Part shown: piece after piece, positions 8,879-17,028 of the stretch
How positions within the stretch are numbered: position 1 is the stretch's first letter
How the letters are laid out: each line of letters opens with the position of its first letter
NCBI RefSeq assembly: GCF_029212375.1
Contig: NZ_JARGNU010000004.1
Span: 124,001-188,000 of the forward strand
Direction of reading: 5' to 3'
DNA: 64,000 nt
Source of the DNA: Zhongshania sp.
GTDB lineage: Bacteria; Pseudomonadota; Gammaproteobacteria; Pseudomonadales; Spongiibacteraceae
Position numbers and translations under genes: made by a program
Notes under the pieces: model-generated
What the model saw: the letters and a program-made list of their open reading frames with translations, nothing else
What the model was told of the DNA's origin: nothing
Databases searched by the model: none

Positions 8879-9340
8879 ATGAACACCAAACAATTACTGA
8901 TCAGCGGACTCATCGCCATGGGCGCAATGTCGGTTCAAGCGGGTGAAGGTAAAGACCGTCATCCTCGGCCAGACCTCAACAATGATGGCGTGGTGACCAG
9001 CGCAGAAATGTTGGAGCATCGGCAAGCAATTTTTAGCAAGATCGATGCAAATAAAGACGGCTTTCTGACCAAGGAAGAGGGCGAAGCCTTTAAAGCGCAG
9101 ATGGAAGCCAAACACAAAATGATGCGCGAAGCGAAAGCGCAAGAGCGTTTCACTAAAGCAGACAGTAATGGCGACGGTAAAGTGTCGGCAGAAGAGTTTG
9201 CCGCTCAAGCCCAAGCCCAGATTGCGGAAATGGACGCCGATGGCAATGGCGAACTCAGCCGCCGCGAAATGCACAAGGGTATGCGCGACGGTGGACGTAA
9301 ACATGGCTGCGACGGCGGCCACGAGAAGCGCGGCGAGTAA
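8879..9340 (+). CDS. Secreted EF-hand calcium-binding protein
   Basis: A 153-residue protein. The ATG at 8879 follows AAGGGA by nine bases and opens a Sec signal peptide (MNTKQLLISGLIAMGAMSVQA, cleavage before GEGK). The mature protein has four EF-hand-like loops: DLNNDGVVTSAE, DANKDGFLTKEE, DSNGDGKVSAEE and DADGNGELSRRE, near residues 33, 57, 99 and 122. It should bind Ca2+ in the periplasm or outside. The C-terminus is rich in Gly, His, Lys and Arg. It lies 39 bases upstream of an ECF sigma factor and is probably in the same operon, suggesting a sensing or target role in that stress system. Confidence 0.8.
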   Translation: MNTKQLLISGLIAMGAMSVQAGEGKDRHPRPDLNNDGVVTSAEMLEHRQAIFSKIDANKDGFLTKEEGEAFKAQMEAKHKMMREAKAQERFTKADSNGDGKVSAEEFAAQAQAQIAEMDADGNGELSRREMHKGMRDGGRKHGCDGGHEKRGE

Positions 9341-9379
9341 GGTGGGTATTGTATCAAACCAATAACACTTAGCTGCTAA

Positions 9380-9928
9380 ATGCCAAGCGATGACGTGAGT
9401 TTGATGCGCCGGCTTGCCGGTGGCGACCAACAGGCATTTACCTGTCTGGTCGACCGCCACAGCAAGCTGGTACTTAATGTTCTATACCGCATTGTGCTGT
9501 CGCGTGACGACGCCGAGGATCTGTGTCAGGAGGTGTTTGAGCGCTTGTGGGTGAACGCGCCACAGTGGCGCGACGACGCTAAAATCACCACATGGCTGTA
9601 CCGAGTAGCTAATAATTTAGCCATTAATTTTCGCCAGCGCGTGCAGCAACGCTACGTGCTGGATTTAGATGAAAACTCCATCGCCGAGGGTGGTGCAGAT
9701 GAGATCGCAGCGGCGAGTAGTCCCACAGACCATATTGCCGATCAAAGCCTAGTGCAGGCATTAGCCCAGTTGCCAGAGAATCAGCGTGCGGTTTTGGCCT
9801 TTCGGTTTTATCGGGATTTACCCGTAAAAGATATTGCAGAAATTATGGGCTTGTCGGCCAAGGCTGTTGAGTCATTGCTGGGCCGCGCCAAAACCCAGCT
9901 AAGACAGAATTTAGGAGGTGGCGAGTGA
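9380..9928 (+). CDS. ECF-type RNA polymerase sigma factor
   Basis: A 182-residue sigma-70 family protein. Region 2 contains DAEDLCQEVFERLW (about residues 35-48) followed by an aromatic DNA-melting stretch; region 4 contains LPENQRAVLAFRFYRDLPVKD and a helix-turn-helix (MGLSAKAVESLLGRAKTQLR). No extra domain is present, as expected for ECF sigma factors. It overlaps the next gene by four bases (GTGA), a translational coupling typical of sigma/anti-sigma pairs. It probably drives expression of this operon in response to an envelope or metal signal. Confidence 0.88.
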   Translation: MPSDDVSLMRRLAGGDQQAFTCLVDRHSKLVLNVLYRIVLSRDDAEDLCQEVFERLWVNAPQWRDDAKITTWLYRVANNLAINFRQRVQQRYVLDLDENSIAEGGADEIAAASSPTDHIADQSLVQALAQLPENQRAVLAFRFYRDLPVKDIAEIMGLSAKAVESLLGRAKTQLRQNLGGGE

Positions 9929-10380
9929 ATACATCGCAAACACTATTGGCTAGAGCAATACGGCATTATGGCGCCCAGTTCGGCGCGTGGCCGTTATTAT
10001 TGCGGCCACTATTAGGCCTGGTAATTCTGTGTAGCCGTCGCAGTCGGCAGCAATGGCAAGCAGCTCAGCGCGAAGCTCAAACCGCAAATGGTGACCTACT
10101 TCAAGCTTACGCAGACGGTATGCCGGAACTTAGCCCGAGCGATACCTTGCAGCGGCGCCTACAAGCTATTGCCGCTCGCCCCCAGCTGCGTAGCACAAAA
10201 GCAGTTACCCCCATGCCGTTTTGGCGAATTAGCCTTGCCTCAGCCATGGCCTCGGCACTATTGGGCTTGGTATTAGGCGCGGGCGGTATGCTCGACGAAT
10301 TTAGTGACAGCGATAGCCTGTATCTGGAGAGTGCAATGAATTACGAAGTCAGTAATTGGCTAGCAGGTGACATTCAATGA
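9925..10380 (+). CDS. Putative anti-sigma factor, single-pass membrane protein
   Basis: A 151-residue protein with no named domain that I recognise. The GTG start at 9925 follows AGGAGG by six bases and overlaps the sigma factor stop. The first 100 residues are basic and soluble with a short hydrophobic patch (WPLLLRPLLGLVIL); a membrane helix lies at about residues 103-122, followed by a short acidic periplasmic tail. Topology and position between sigma factor and periplasmic sensor fit an anti-sigma factor of the CnrY/RsiW kind. It overlaps the next gene by four bases (ATGA). The assignment rests on context. Confidence 0.6.
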   Translation: MNTSQTLLARAIRHYGAQFGAWPLLLRPLLGLVILCSRRSRQQWQAAQREAQTANGDLLQAYADGMPELSPSDTLQRRLQAIAARPQLRSTKAVTPMPFWRISLASAMASALLGLVLGAGGMLDEFSDSDSLYLESAMNYEVSNWLAGDIQ

Positions 10381-10841
10381 CATCACGCAAAGGGATTTTA
10401 ATTGCCTTGTTGGCATCAGTAATAATCAATGGCGCCTTAATTGGCCTGATTGTTGGCCATCGCATGGAAGGCGAAGAGCGCCGCGCCATGCACGGCATGA
10501 CTCGACAGTTGCTGCGCGATGAACCCAGCGAATTTGCCGAGCCAATGCGTCTTGCCATGGAAGCCCACCGCAGCGAAATGCGCAGTGCTTTTCGGCAAAT
10601 GCGCAGCGCGCGGCGGGATATGTTTAAAATTCTGAAAATACCAGAGGCGAGCACCGCCGATATAAATCAAGGTTTTGTTCGTATCCGCGAGGCAGAGATG
10701 AACCTTAAAGCAATAAGCCACCAAGTGCTCGCCGAGGTTTTGCCTAATATGCCGGTAGAGCAGCGTCTGCATTTTGCAAAAGAAGACATGATGCGGCGTC
10801 ACGGTGGTAAACCCCATAGCGGAGAGCGGCCTGCTAACTAA
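10377..10841 (+). CDS. Periplasmic heavy-metal/stress sensor (CnrX/Spy-like)
   Basis: A 154-residue protein with an N-terminal signal anchor (residues 5-26) and a mostly helical periplasmic part rich in Met, Arg and Glu. The arrangement of long helices with repeated RxxMR motifs (EMRSAFRQMRSARRDM) resembles the metal-resistance (CnrX, ZraP, Spy/CpxP) family. In CnrX such a protein binds Ni or Co and releases an ECF sigma factor through its anti-sigma partner. Here it closes the operon EF-hand, sigma, anti-sigma, sensor with four-base overlaps. The metal or folding signal is not known. Confidence 0.65.
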   Translation: MTSRKGILIALLASVIINGALIGLIVGHRMEGEERRAMHGMTRQLLRDEPSEFAEPMRLAMEAHRSEMRSAFRQMRSARRDMFKILKIPEASTADINQGFVRIREAEMNLKAISHQVLAEVLPNMPVEQRLHFAKEDMMRRHGGKPHSGERPAN

Positions 10842-10903
10842 GGGGTTGTCGGTAATTTAAGCGAGCCGCCTTCAGCAGCACATATTCACTTTTTGTATCT
10901 CGG

Positions 10904-12466
10904 TTAGTGGGCACCGCCGGTATCGACTGCCGCGTGCTTGCCGTGAATTGGCTTGGTGCTCCAGATGGCGATTATTAACACCAAAAACATCATTGACGAA
11001 AAATAAAATATATCATTTACGCCAAGGGTGCTGGCTTGCACTGACAGTGTTCGCTCAAACATCGCGTTAGCCTGATCACCGCTTAAACCGAGCTGCTGCA
11101 AGTTTTGCATGCTGTCGGTGTAAATTGGATTGTACACATTGGCGTGTTCCATTAGCTGGGTGTGGTGCAGTGCAGAGCGGTTGTCCCATGCGGTGGTAGT
11201 AATAGATGATCCAAACCCACCACAGAGAACGCGTACAAAATTGCTCAAGCCACTGGCAGCGGGTATTTGCTCTGGTTTTAAACCAGACATAATGAGCATC
11301 GTCAGCGGTGTGAAAAATACCGCCATCGCAAAGCCTTGAAGATAGGCTGGCAGCATCACACTCCAATTATCAACGCTGCTGGTAAATAATGAGCGCATAT
11401 ATAAAACCAATGCGAAAATCAAAAAACCGCAGGTTGCCAATATGCGGGCATCCATGCGGTGTATATTGCGGCCCACAAAAGGCGACAGCAATATGGCGAA
11501 TAAGCCCACCGGTGCCATTGCTAAACCGGCCGCGGTTGCGGTGTAGCCGATTTGGGTTTGCAGCCATAGGGGTAAGATCACAATATTGCCAAAAAAGGCG
11601 CCGTAACCCAGTGACAGTGCGATGACCCCGCCAGTGAAATTGCGGTTGCGAAATAAAGATAAATCCACAATGGGGTGCTTTTCGTTTCGCTCCCAAATTA
11701 AGAAGAAAACCAAACCCACCACTGCAACTACGGCGAGCGCAATGATTTGCCCTGAGTTAAACCAATCCAGCTCGCGGCCTTTGTCTAACATGATTTGTAA
11801 GGCGGCTATCCACAGAACTAAAAGCGATAAACCAATGGTGTCGACTGGCAGCTTTTTGGTAGCGGTTTCCCGCGTGCGGTAGATTGTCCATGTGGAATAG
11901 GTGGCCAGTACGCCGAGTGGCACGTTGATATAAAAAATCCACGGCCAAGAATAATTATCTGAAATCCAGCCGCCCAGAATTGGCCCCACCACCGGCGCTA
12001 CGAGGGTGGTCATGCTCCACACGGCCATGGCAGTTCCCGCTTTGGCCTTAGGGAAACTGGCCAAGAGTAGCGACTGCGACATTGGGATCATTGGCCCTGC
12101 AACCGCACCTTGCAATATTCGAAAGGCAATTAACATTTCAATACTTTGCGCGGTTCCGCAAAGAAAAGATGCAATCACAAATAGCAGCGTAGACACAATA
12201 AAGAGGCGCACTTGACCAAAGCGTTGCGACAGCCAGCCTGTTAAGGGAATTGCAATTGCGTTAGACACGGCGAAGGAGGTAATTACCCAGGTGCCCTGAT
12301 TTGCAGACACGCCAAGATCGCCGGCAATGGTGGGAATTGCAACATTGGCGATGGAGGAGTCCAGCACGTTCATAAACGTGGCAAGCGATACCGACACCGC
12401 GCCAATCGCGAGTATTACGCCCTGCAACGGCGGTAATGTGGCCTCGGCATTCGCAGCATTAGCCAT
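10904..12466 (-). CDS. DHA2-family MFS multidrug exporter (EmrB type)
   Basis: A 520-residue, 14-helix major facilitator protein. Motif A-like GWLSQRFGQVR (residues 78-88) and the family signature NVLDSSIANVAIPTIAGDLG near residues 34-53 are clear, as is the VVGPILGGWISD motif C region. It exports drugs, dyes or bile-acid-like compounds using the proton gradient, working with a periplasmic adaptor and an outer membrane channel. It is the last gene of the four-gene operon marR-channel-adaptor-exporter, 11 bases after the adaptor gene. Confidence 0.93.
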   Translation of the reverse strand: MANAANAEATLPPLQGVILAIGAVSVSLATFMNVLDSSIANVAIPTIAGDLGVSANQGTWVITSFAVSNAIAIPLTGWLSQRFGQVRLFIVSTLLFVIASFLCGTAQSIEMLIAFRILQGAVAGPMIPMSQSLLLASFPKAKAGTAMAVWSMTTLVAPVVGPILGGWISDNYSWPWIFYINVPLGVLATYSTWTIYRTRETATKKLPVDTIGLSLLVLWIAALQIMLDKGRELDWFNSGQIIALAVVAVVGLVFFLIWERNEKHPIVDLSLFRNRNFTGGVIALSLGYGAFFGNIVILPLWLQTQIGYTATAAGLAMAPVGLFAILLSPFVGRNIHRMDARILATCGFLIFALVLYMRSLFTSSVDNWSVMLPAYLQGFAMAVFFTPLTMLIMSGLKPEQIPAASGLSNFVRVLCGGFGSSITTTAWDNRSALHHTQLMEHANVYNPIYTDSMQNLQQLGLSGDQANAMFERTLSVQASTLGVNDIFYFSSMMFLVLIIAIWSTKPIHGKHAAVDTGGAH

Positions 12467-12477
12467 AGCAAAAATCC

Positions 12478-13674
12478 TTAGTGATTAGTTAACGTGGCAA
12501 TGCTTGAAGGAGTACCAATATTGGCTTTGATGATCTGCTCCACTAGCTCCTCGGCAGCGTGACCGGCAAGCTCGTACACCTCGGTTGCATAGGCGGCTTG
12601 TAGCTTGTTGGTGCCTTGACTTAGCTGTGCGCCGCTGTCATCGCTAATATCGATTTCCGCTGTCATCGACAAACCTATGCGCAGTGGATTTGCCGCGAGC
12701 TGCTTGGGGTCGAGCGCAATACGTACCGGTAAGCGCTGTACCACTTTAATCCAGTTGCCAGTGGCATTTTGCGGAGGCAGTAAGCTAAAGGCGCTACCTG
12801 TACCGGCGTCTAGGCCCACCACGTAGCCCTGATATTCTACATCGCCGCCATACATATCGGCTGATAATGCAACGGGCTGGCCGATGCGAATATGATGGAG
12901 CTGGCTCTCTTTAAAATTGGCATCTATCCACACTTGGTCTAGTGGAATTACTGCCATTAGCGGTTTGCCTGGAGCAATACGTTGGCCCAGTTGCACGCCG
13001 CGTTTAGACACATAGCCGTCAACTGGTGAGGGGATGCGAGTGCGTTGCAGGTTTAAATAGGCGGCGCGCACCTTGGCCGCAGCGGCCAATACTTCGGGGT
13101 GGCTGTCAATCGCGGTGTTCTCGGTGAGCGCCTCGTTGCCGGCGAGTGCTTCGCGGGCCGCAAGTAGATCTGATTGCGCAGATTTCACTGCAACTTCGCT
13201 GTGGTGAAGTTCTTCATAGGAAATAGCGCCGGTTTTGCCCAAGCCGCTGCGGCGGTTTAGATCGGCTTTGGCGCGGCTTAAGATGGTTTGCTGTAAATCG
13301 ATTTGCGCATTAAGTGCATCGTTAGCAGTAAACAATGAGCGCACGGTGCGCACGGTATGTGCTAATTCTGCCTCGGCCTGCGCTAGTGTAATTTGCGCAT
13401 TGCTGTCGTCCAGTTCGATTAAGATTTGCCCAGCGCTTACGCGCTGCGTGTTGTCGGCGTAAATGGCGACCACGGTGCCCGCTGTTTGGGGCGTGACTTG
13501 CACAATATTGCCAGCTACATAGGCATCGTCAGTGTCTTCGTGGTAACGGCCAACTAGGGCCCAGTGTGCTGTCCAAGCTGCGCCAATCAGTATAAAAATA
13601 CCGCCGGCAATGAGCATTTGGCGGCGACGATCACCATTGGGCGTTGGTGTGACGGAGGTGTTTGCATTCGTCAT
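12478..13674 (-). CDS. Membrane fusion protein of efflux pump (EmrA/HlyD type)
   Basis: A 398-residue periplasmic adaptor. One N-terminal membrane helix (about 19-38) precedes TDDAYVAGNIVQVTPQTAGTV, the usual EmrA biotinyl-lipoyl entry. A helical hairpin spans roughly residues 90-200, and the second lipoyl half begins at RIPSPVDGYVSKRGVQLG. It connects the inner membrane exporter to the outer membrane channel. It sits 9 bases after the channel gene and 11 bases before the exporter gene, so it is certainly in the same operon. Confidence 0.93.
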   Translation of the reverse strand: MTNANTSVTPTPNGDRRRQMLIAGGIFILIGAAWTAHWALVGRYHEDTDDAYVAGNIVQVTPQTAGTVVAIYADNTQRVSAGQILIELDDSNAQITLAQAEAELAHTVRTVRSLFTANDALNAQIDLQQTILSRAKADLNRRSGLGKTGAISYEELHHSEVAVKSAQSDLLAAREALAGNEALTENTAIDSHPEVLAAAAKVRAAYLNLQRTRIPSPVDGYVSKRGVQLGQRIAPGKPLMAVIPLDQVWIDANFKESQLHHIRIGQPVALSADMYGGDVEYQGYVVGLDAGTGSAFSLLPPQNATGNWIKVVQRLPVRIALDPKQLAANPLRIGLSMTAEIDISDDSGAQLSQGTNKLQAAYATEVYELAGHAAEELVEQIIKANIGTPSSIATLTNH

Positions 13675-13683
13675 AATGGCTTC

Positions 13684-15258
13684 CTACAAAGGCGCTGCTG
13701 TAGTGATTGGCGTGTTGCTGTTTATTTGGCTGGCCGCAAATGTGGCACTGGCAATTTTCGTTTCTGTTTCTGTGACTGCTGAGTCATCGGCAACTCTGAC
13801 TGGATCAATATTGGGGAAGCCGCCGCCGAGGGCGCGGGCCAGCTCAACATGCGTTGTGAGCGCGCGCAGTCGTAATTGGGATTGAAATAATTGTTGTTGA
13901 ATGACCATGCTTTGCGCGTTAAGCACGGTTAGGTAATTGCCCAGCCCCGCGTTATAGCGCTGCATCGCGAGATTATAAGCGGCACTGGCAGCATCAAGTG
14001 CCAGTTGCTGCTGAGCTATTTGCGGTTGCAGAAAGCGATAGCTATTAAGCTGGTCTGCGACATCGCGCAGTGCGCCAATCAGGGTTTGATTATAGTTGGC
14101 CACCGCGGCGTCGTAGTCGGCGTAATTGGCTTTTAAGTTAGCGCGCAGCCGGCCGCCGTCAAATATGGGCAGTGACAGTGCTGGGCCAGCGCCGTAGTTC
14201 TCGCTGCTGGAGCGCAGCAGTTGATCTAAGCCAATGCTGGAATACCCTGCAAAGGCGACAAGATTAATATTGGGGTAAAACGCCGCTTTACTTGCTTTGG
14301 TGTCTTGCTGGGCGGCTTCTACCTGCCAGCGCGCAGCGACGAGATCGGGTCGATGACCGAGCAGGGCAATCGGTATATTTTGCGGCGAAAGTGCGAAATT
14401 ATGGCTGGCGTTAGGCTCAGGCAGCGCTGCCTGCAGGTTTAAAACACGGTCTGGTCCAGCGCCTAATAGGGCGGCCAAAGCATGCTGGGTGTTGACGATG
14501 TTTTCTTTCACCATTTCGATATTGGTGCGGGTTAGCGGCAGTTGGGTTTCGGCTTGTTTTAGCTCTACTTGGGTATCAAGCCCTGCATCAACCCGCTGTT
14601 TTGTTAGCTGGTAAATGTGTAGGCGTTGTTCAAGTGCGCTGTCGCCAATACGGCGAAAACGCTGCAGCTGCGCCAGTTGAAAATAGGTTTTGGACACTGC
14701 ACTGGCGAGCATTAACTGAGCACTGGCCGATTCCGCTTGCGCCACGGCCAAACGCGAGCGACTGGCCGCGGCAGCGGCGTGGTTTCGTCCCCAGAAATCC
14801 AGATCGTATTTTGCTTGCAGGGTGACATTGCCACTGGTTTGGGTAGAGCCACCCAATGGCGCAGGATACATACCATTTTCGGTGTAGTGCTGGCGGCTGG
14901 CGTCGGCAGTGACGCCTACGTTAGGTAGTGTTGCTGCGTGGAAGTGCTCTAGCGAGGCGTTGGCACGAGCAAGCTTGGCTGCGGCAATGGCTAAGCTAGG
15001 GTTGCTTTCTAGCGCTTCTGTAATTAGCGCGTCGAGCTGCGGGTCGTTAAAATTTTTCCACCAAGTTTGTGTAGGCCATTCGTATACTACTGGGTTTATA
15101 TCGTGTTCGGCGCCCAAGCTTTGCTCGGTGGCTAGCTGCTTTGTATTTAGCATTGTCTGGCTGCTGCTAATGCCGCTGTAGTTAGCGCAGGCGCTTAGGC
15201 TGGCAATCAATACCAGAGCACTTAAACGATGACCGAGCGAAGGGCTTAGCATCATCAC
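13684..15258 (-). CDS. Outer membrane efflux channel lipoprotein (NodT/OprM family)
   Basis: A 524-residue TolC-superfamily protein. The signal peptide ends in LSAC|ANYS, a lipobox as in OprM-type channels. Two repeats of long helices and beta strands, with the LGHRPDLVAARWQVEAA motif near residue 310, are typical of the NodT family. GTG at 15258 overlaps the MarR stop by four bases; ATGs at 15255 and 15252 are equally possible, and AGAGGA lies 7-13 bases upstream of these. It completes a tripartite pump with the next two genes. Confidence 0.92.
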   Translation of the reverse strand: MMMLSPSLGHRLSALVLIASLSACANYSGISSSQTMLNTKQLATEQSLGAEHDINPVVYEWPTQTWWKNFNDPQLDALITEALESNPSLAIAAAKLARANASLEHFHAATLPNVGVTADASRQHYTENGMYPAPLGGSTQTSGNVTLQAKYDLDFWGRNHAAAAASRSRLAVAQAESASAQLMLASAVSKTYFQLAQLQRFRRIGDSALEQRLHIYQLTKQRVDAGLDTQVELKQAETQLPLTRTNIEMVKENIVNTQHALAALLGAGPDRVLNLQAALPEPNASHNFALSPQNIPIALLGHRPDLVAARWQVEAAQQDTKASKAAFYPNINLVAFAGYSSIGLDQLLRSSSENYGAGPALSLPIFDGGRLRANLKANYADYDAAVANYNQTLIGALRDVADQLNSYRFLQPQIAQQQLALDAASAAYNLAMQRYNAGLGNYLTVLNAQSMVIQQQLFQSQLRLRALTTHVELARALGGGFPNIDPVRVADDSAVTETETKIASATFAASQINSNTPITTAAPL

Positions 15259-15764
15259 AGCCTATCCTCTGCAACAATGGCGTCGGCTTCATAAATGAAT
15301 TTTTTCAGTAGGCGCTTTAAGACCGAGATCTCGTCGGCGTCGAAGTCTTGCAAATACTGATTAAGCACATTAATGGCAATTACTGGCATTTTCTCAACCA
15401 CCAGCTTGCCGTAGTCGGTGAGTACGATTTTGATGACCCGACGGTCTTCAAGGCTCCGCTCGCGGCGCACAATTTCCTTTGCCTCTAGGCGGTCAAGCAT
15501 CCGCGTGGTGGCGCCAGTATCAAGACTGGTTTCGCGGGCTAACTCTGCCGCAGTGGAGCAGTTTTGCTGCTTTAGCGTCATAAGAAAGGCGAATTGGGGA
15601 TGGGTTAAATCATAGGGTGCTAATTGTTTATCGATGGCGGTAGTCAAAAAGCCAAAACAACGCTTTAACAGGTAGCCAATGCTCTCATTCTGCTGGTATT
15701 CGGCCAAATTATAAGGGCCGTCGGGGTTTTCAACGGCGAGATCGAGAATGTTTTTAGGAGTCAT
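15255..15764 (-). CDS. MarR-family transcriptional regulator of the efflux operon
   Basis: A 169-residue winged-helix regulator. The helix-turn-helix region includes CSTAAELARETSLDTGATTRMLDRLEAKEIV (about residues 69-99, quoted in part), and the wing contains RRERSLEDRRVIKI. These match MarR proteins, which usually repress an efflux operon until a phenolic or drug ligand binds. It is the first gene of the operon and overlaps the channel gene. A palindromic site lies 47-66 bases upstream of its start and is the likely operator. Confidence 0.9.
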   Translation of the reverse strand: MTPKNILDLAVENPDGPYNLAEYQQNESIGYLLKRCFGFLTTAIDKQLAPYDLTHPQFAFLMTLKQQNCSTAAELARETSLDTGATTRMLDRLEAKEIVRRERSLEDRRVIKIVLTDYGKLVVEKMPVIAINVLNQYLQDFDADEISVLKRLLKKFIYEADAIVAEDRL

Positions 15765-16068
15765 AACGGTAGCCTGTTAAATAGGTGTCGTGGCAGTGGC
15801 TGCTATAACATTATCTGCCTAGACAGTTAATATGCCTTCGCAAATAATGAAAAGCAAGTGTTTCGATAAGTTGGTGAGTATGAGTGCCTTTCTGATAGAC
15901 CTAATGAGCTAGCGGGAAAAGTGGCAACTATTAAGTGTTCTTAAATGTGTAAATAGGTAGATTATTTTCTAACACCTACTATTATTGGTGCTGTTGTTCA
16001 TGTGGTTCTAATAAGTTGTGGCGTAGTTGGGTAGCGTATTAAATGGAATTTACCTAAAGGATGGGGCA
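15765..16068. other. Divergent intergenic region between marR and the BLUF gene
   Basis: About 304 bases. It holds the MarR-type palindrome at 15811-15830 and a ribosome binding site for the BLUF gene (AAAGGA at 16056-16061). Otherwise it is AT-rich, and I see no RNA gene or clear consensus promoter. Confidence 0.4.
15811..15830. promoter_or_regulatory. Probable MarR operator (imperfect 20-bp palindrome)
   Basis: TTATCTGCCT (15811-15820) and AGACAGTTAA (15821-15830) match as a dyad at 8 of 10 positions. The spacing, size and CCTAGACAG-like centre fit MarR-family operators, and the site lies just upstream of the marR gene of the efflux operon. The link to this regulator is inference. Confidence 0.5.
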
Positions 16069-16485
16069 ATGATTTTCTACTTGATTTATGTCAGTTCTGC
16101 CGTCAAACAAATGCCGGAAGAAGACCTACTATTGCTTTTGCGGCAGTCTCAGGCAAAGAACTGCGATCTCGATATTAGCGGAATGCTGCTTTATAAAGGC
16201 GGTAATTTCATGCAGATGCTCGAAGGCGACGAGAAAACGGTTCGCGAACTCTACGCAACCATCAAAAATGATGAGCGCCACAAAAATGTGCTGACAATCA
16301 TTACCGGAAACCTTAAAGAGCGCAATTTTATTGGTTGGTCAATGGGCTTTCAAAATATGGATAAGGTTGCTGATCTGCAGACGTATGATAATTATATTAA
16401 AGATAATCTCACTTTGTATCCATTTAAGGGCGATGCCGAACAAGCCTATGAATTTATTTCCCACTTTAATGCGAGTAATCGCTAG
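16069..16485 (+). CDS. Single-domain BLUF blue-light photoreceptor
   Basis: A 138-residue protein. ATG at 16069 follows AAAGGA by seven bases; a longer frame from 16027 has no ribosome binding site. Residues 1-95 form a BLUF domain: the flavin-contacting Tyr in LIYVSS (Y7), Asn in AKNCDLDISGMLL (about N31), Gln in FMQMLEG (about Q49), and the WSMGF segment near residue 90. All photocycle residues are present, so it should bind FAD and respond to blue light. No output domain follows, only a short helical tail, so signalling would be through protein-protein contact. Neighbours give no clear partner. Confidence 0.88.
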   Translation: MIFYLIYVSSAVKQMPEEDLLLLLRQSQAKNCDLDISGMLLYKGGNFMQMLEGDEKTVRELYATIKNDERHKNVLTIITGNLKERNFIGWSMGFQNMDKVADLQTYDNYIKDNLTLYPFKGDAEQAYEFISHFNASNR

Positions 16486-16499
16486 CCGCAGGCTTTTAC

Positions 16500-16838
16500 T
16501 TACGCATTGCGCGGTGCAAACATAATAATAGCCATGCCCAATAGCGCTACGCTAGACCCTACAATATCCCACGTTGTTGGGCGAATTCCCTCAACTGCCC
16601 ACAGCCACAAAATCGCCATGCAAATATACACGCCGCCATAGGCCGCATATACCCGACCAGCGGCTGCCGCCGAGGGATGCAACGTGAGTAACCACGCAAA
16701 TATCCCTAAGCTCAACGCGGCAGGAATGAGGAGTAGGATTGATTTCCCTTCGCGCAGCCAAAGATAGGGCAGATAACAGCCGATAATTTCGGCAATGGCG
16801 GTGATGATGAATAGGGCGACTGTCTTAACTTCTAGCAA
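16500..16838 (-). CDS. ynfA: YnfA-family (UPF0060) membrane protein
   Basis: A 112-residue protein with four membrane segments. Conserved family features include [24 protein letters not shown] (residues 10-33, partly quoted), [12 protein letters not shown] near residue 62 and the DxxG segment near residue 90. YnfA is related to small multidrug resistance exporters, though its physiological substrate is unsettled. It is convergent with the BLUF gene, ending 14 bases from it. Confidence 0.9.
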   Translation of the reverse strand: MLEVKTVALFIITAIAEIIGCYLPYLWLREGKSILLLIPAALSLGIFAWLLTLHPSAAAAGRVYAAYGGVYICMAILWLWAVEGIRPTTWDIVGSSVALLGMAIIMFAPRNA

Positions 16839-16916
16839 GAGTAATGATCCCTTTGGTCTGGTGTAGTGCCTAATCGTGAAATACTATGAGCAAGGTTTAT
16901 ATTATATCGGCGTTCA

Positions 16917-16938
16917 AATTAGCAATTTTTTGCTAATT
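16917..16938. repeat. Perfect 9-bp palindrome with TTTT centre
   Basis: AATTAGCAA (16917-16925) and TTGCTAATT (16930-16938) are perfect inverted repeats. The site lies 79 bases upstream of ynfA and 91 bases downstream of the transglycosylase stop. It could be an operator for ynfA or a transcript-end stem; no T-run follows on the minus strand. Confidence 0.4.
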
Positions 16939-17028
16939 GATATTTAAAATATTGTCTGCGGTGGGCGAGTGTTAAGAGCTTGTATGGTCTGTCTAGCTGC
17001 ACGCGAATATTTAGCGCAAGAGCACTAT

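Noticed and set aside
8894-9460. 188-residue minus-strand ORF opposite the EF-hand gene
   Set aside because: It is the reverse reading of an EF-hand gene rich in repeated acidic codons; the plus-strand protein has a signal peptide and four EF loops.
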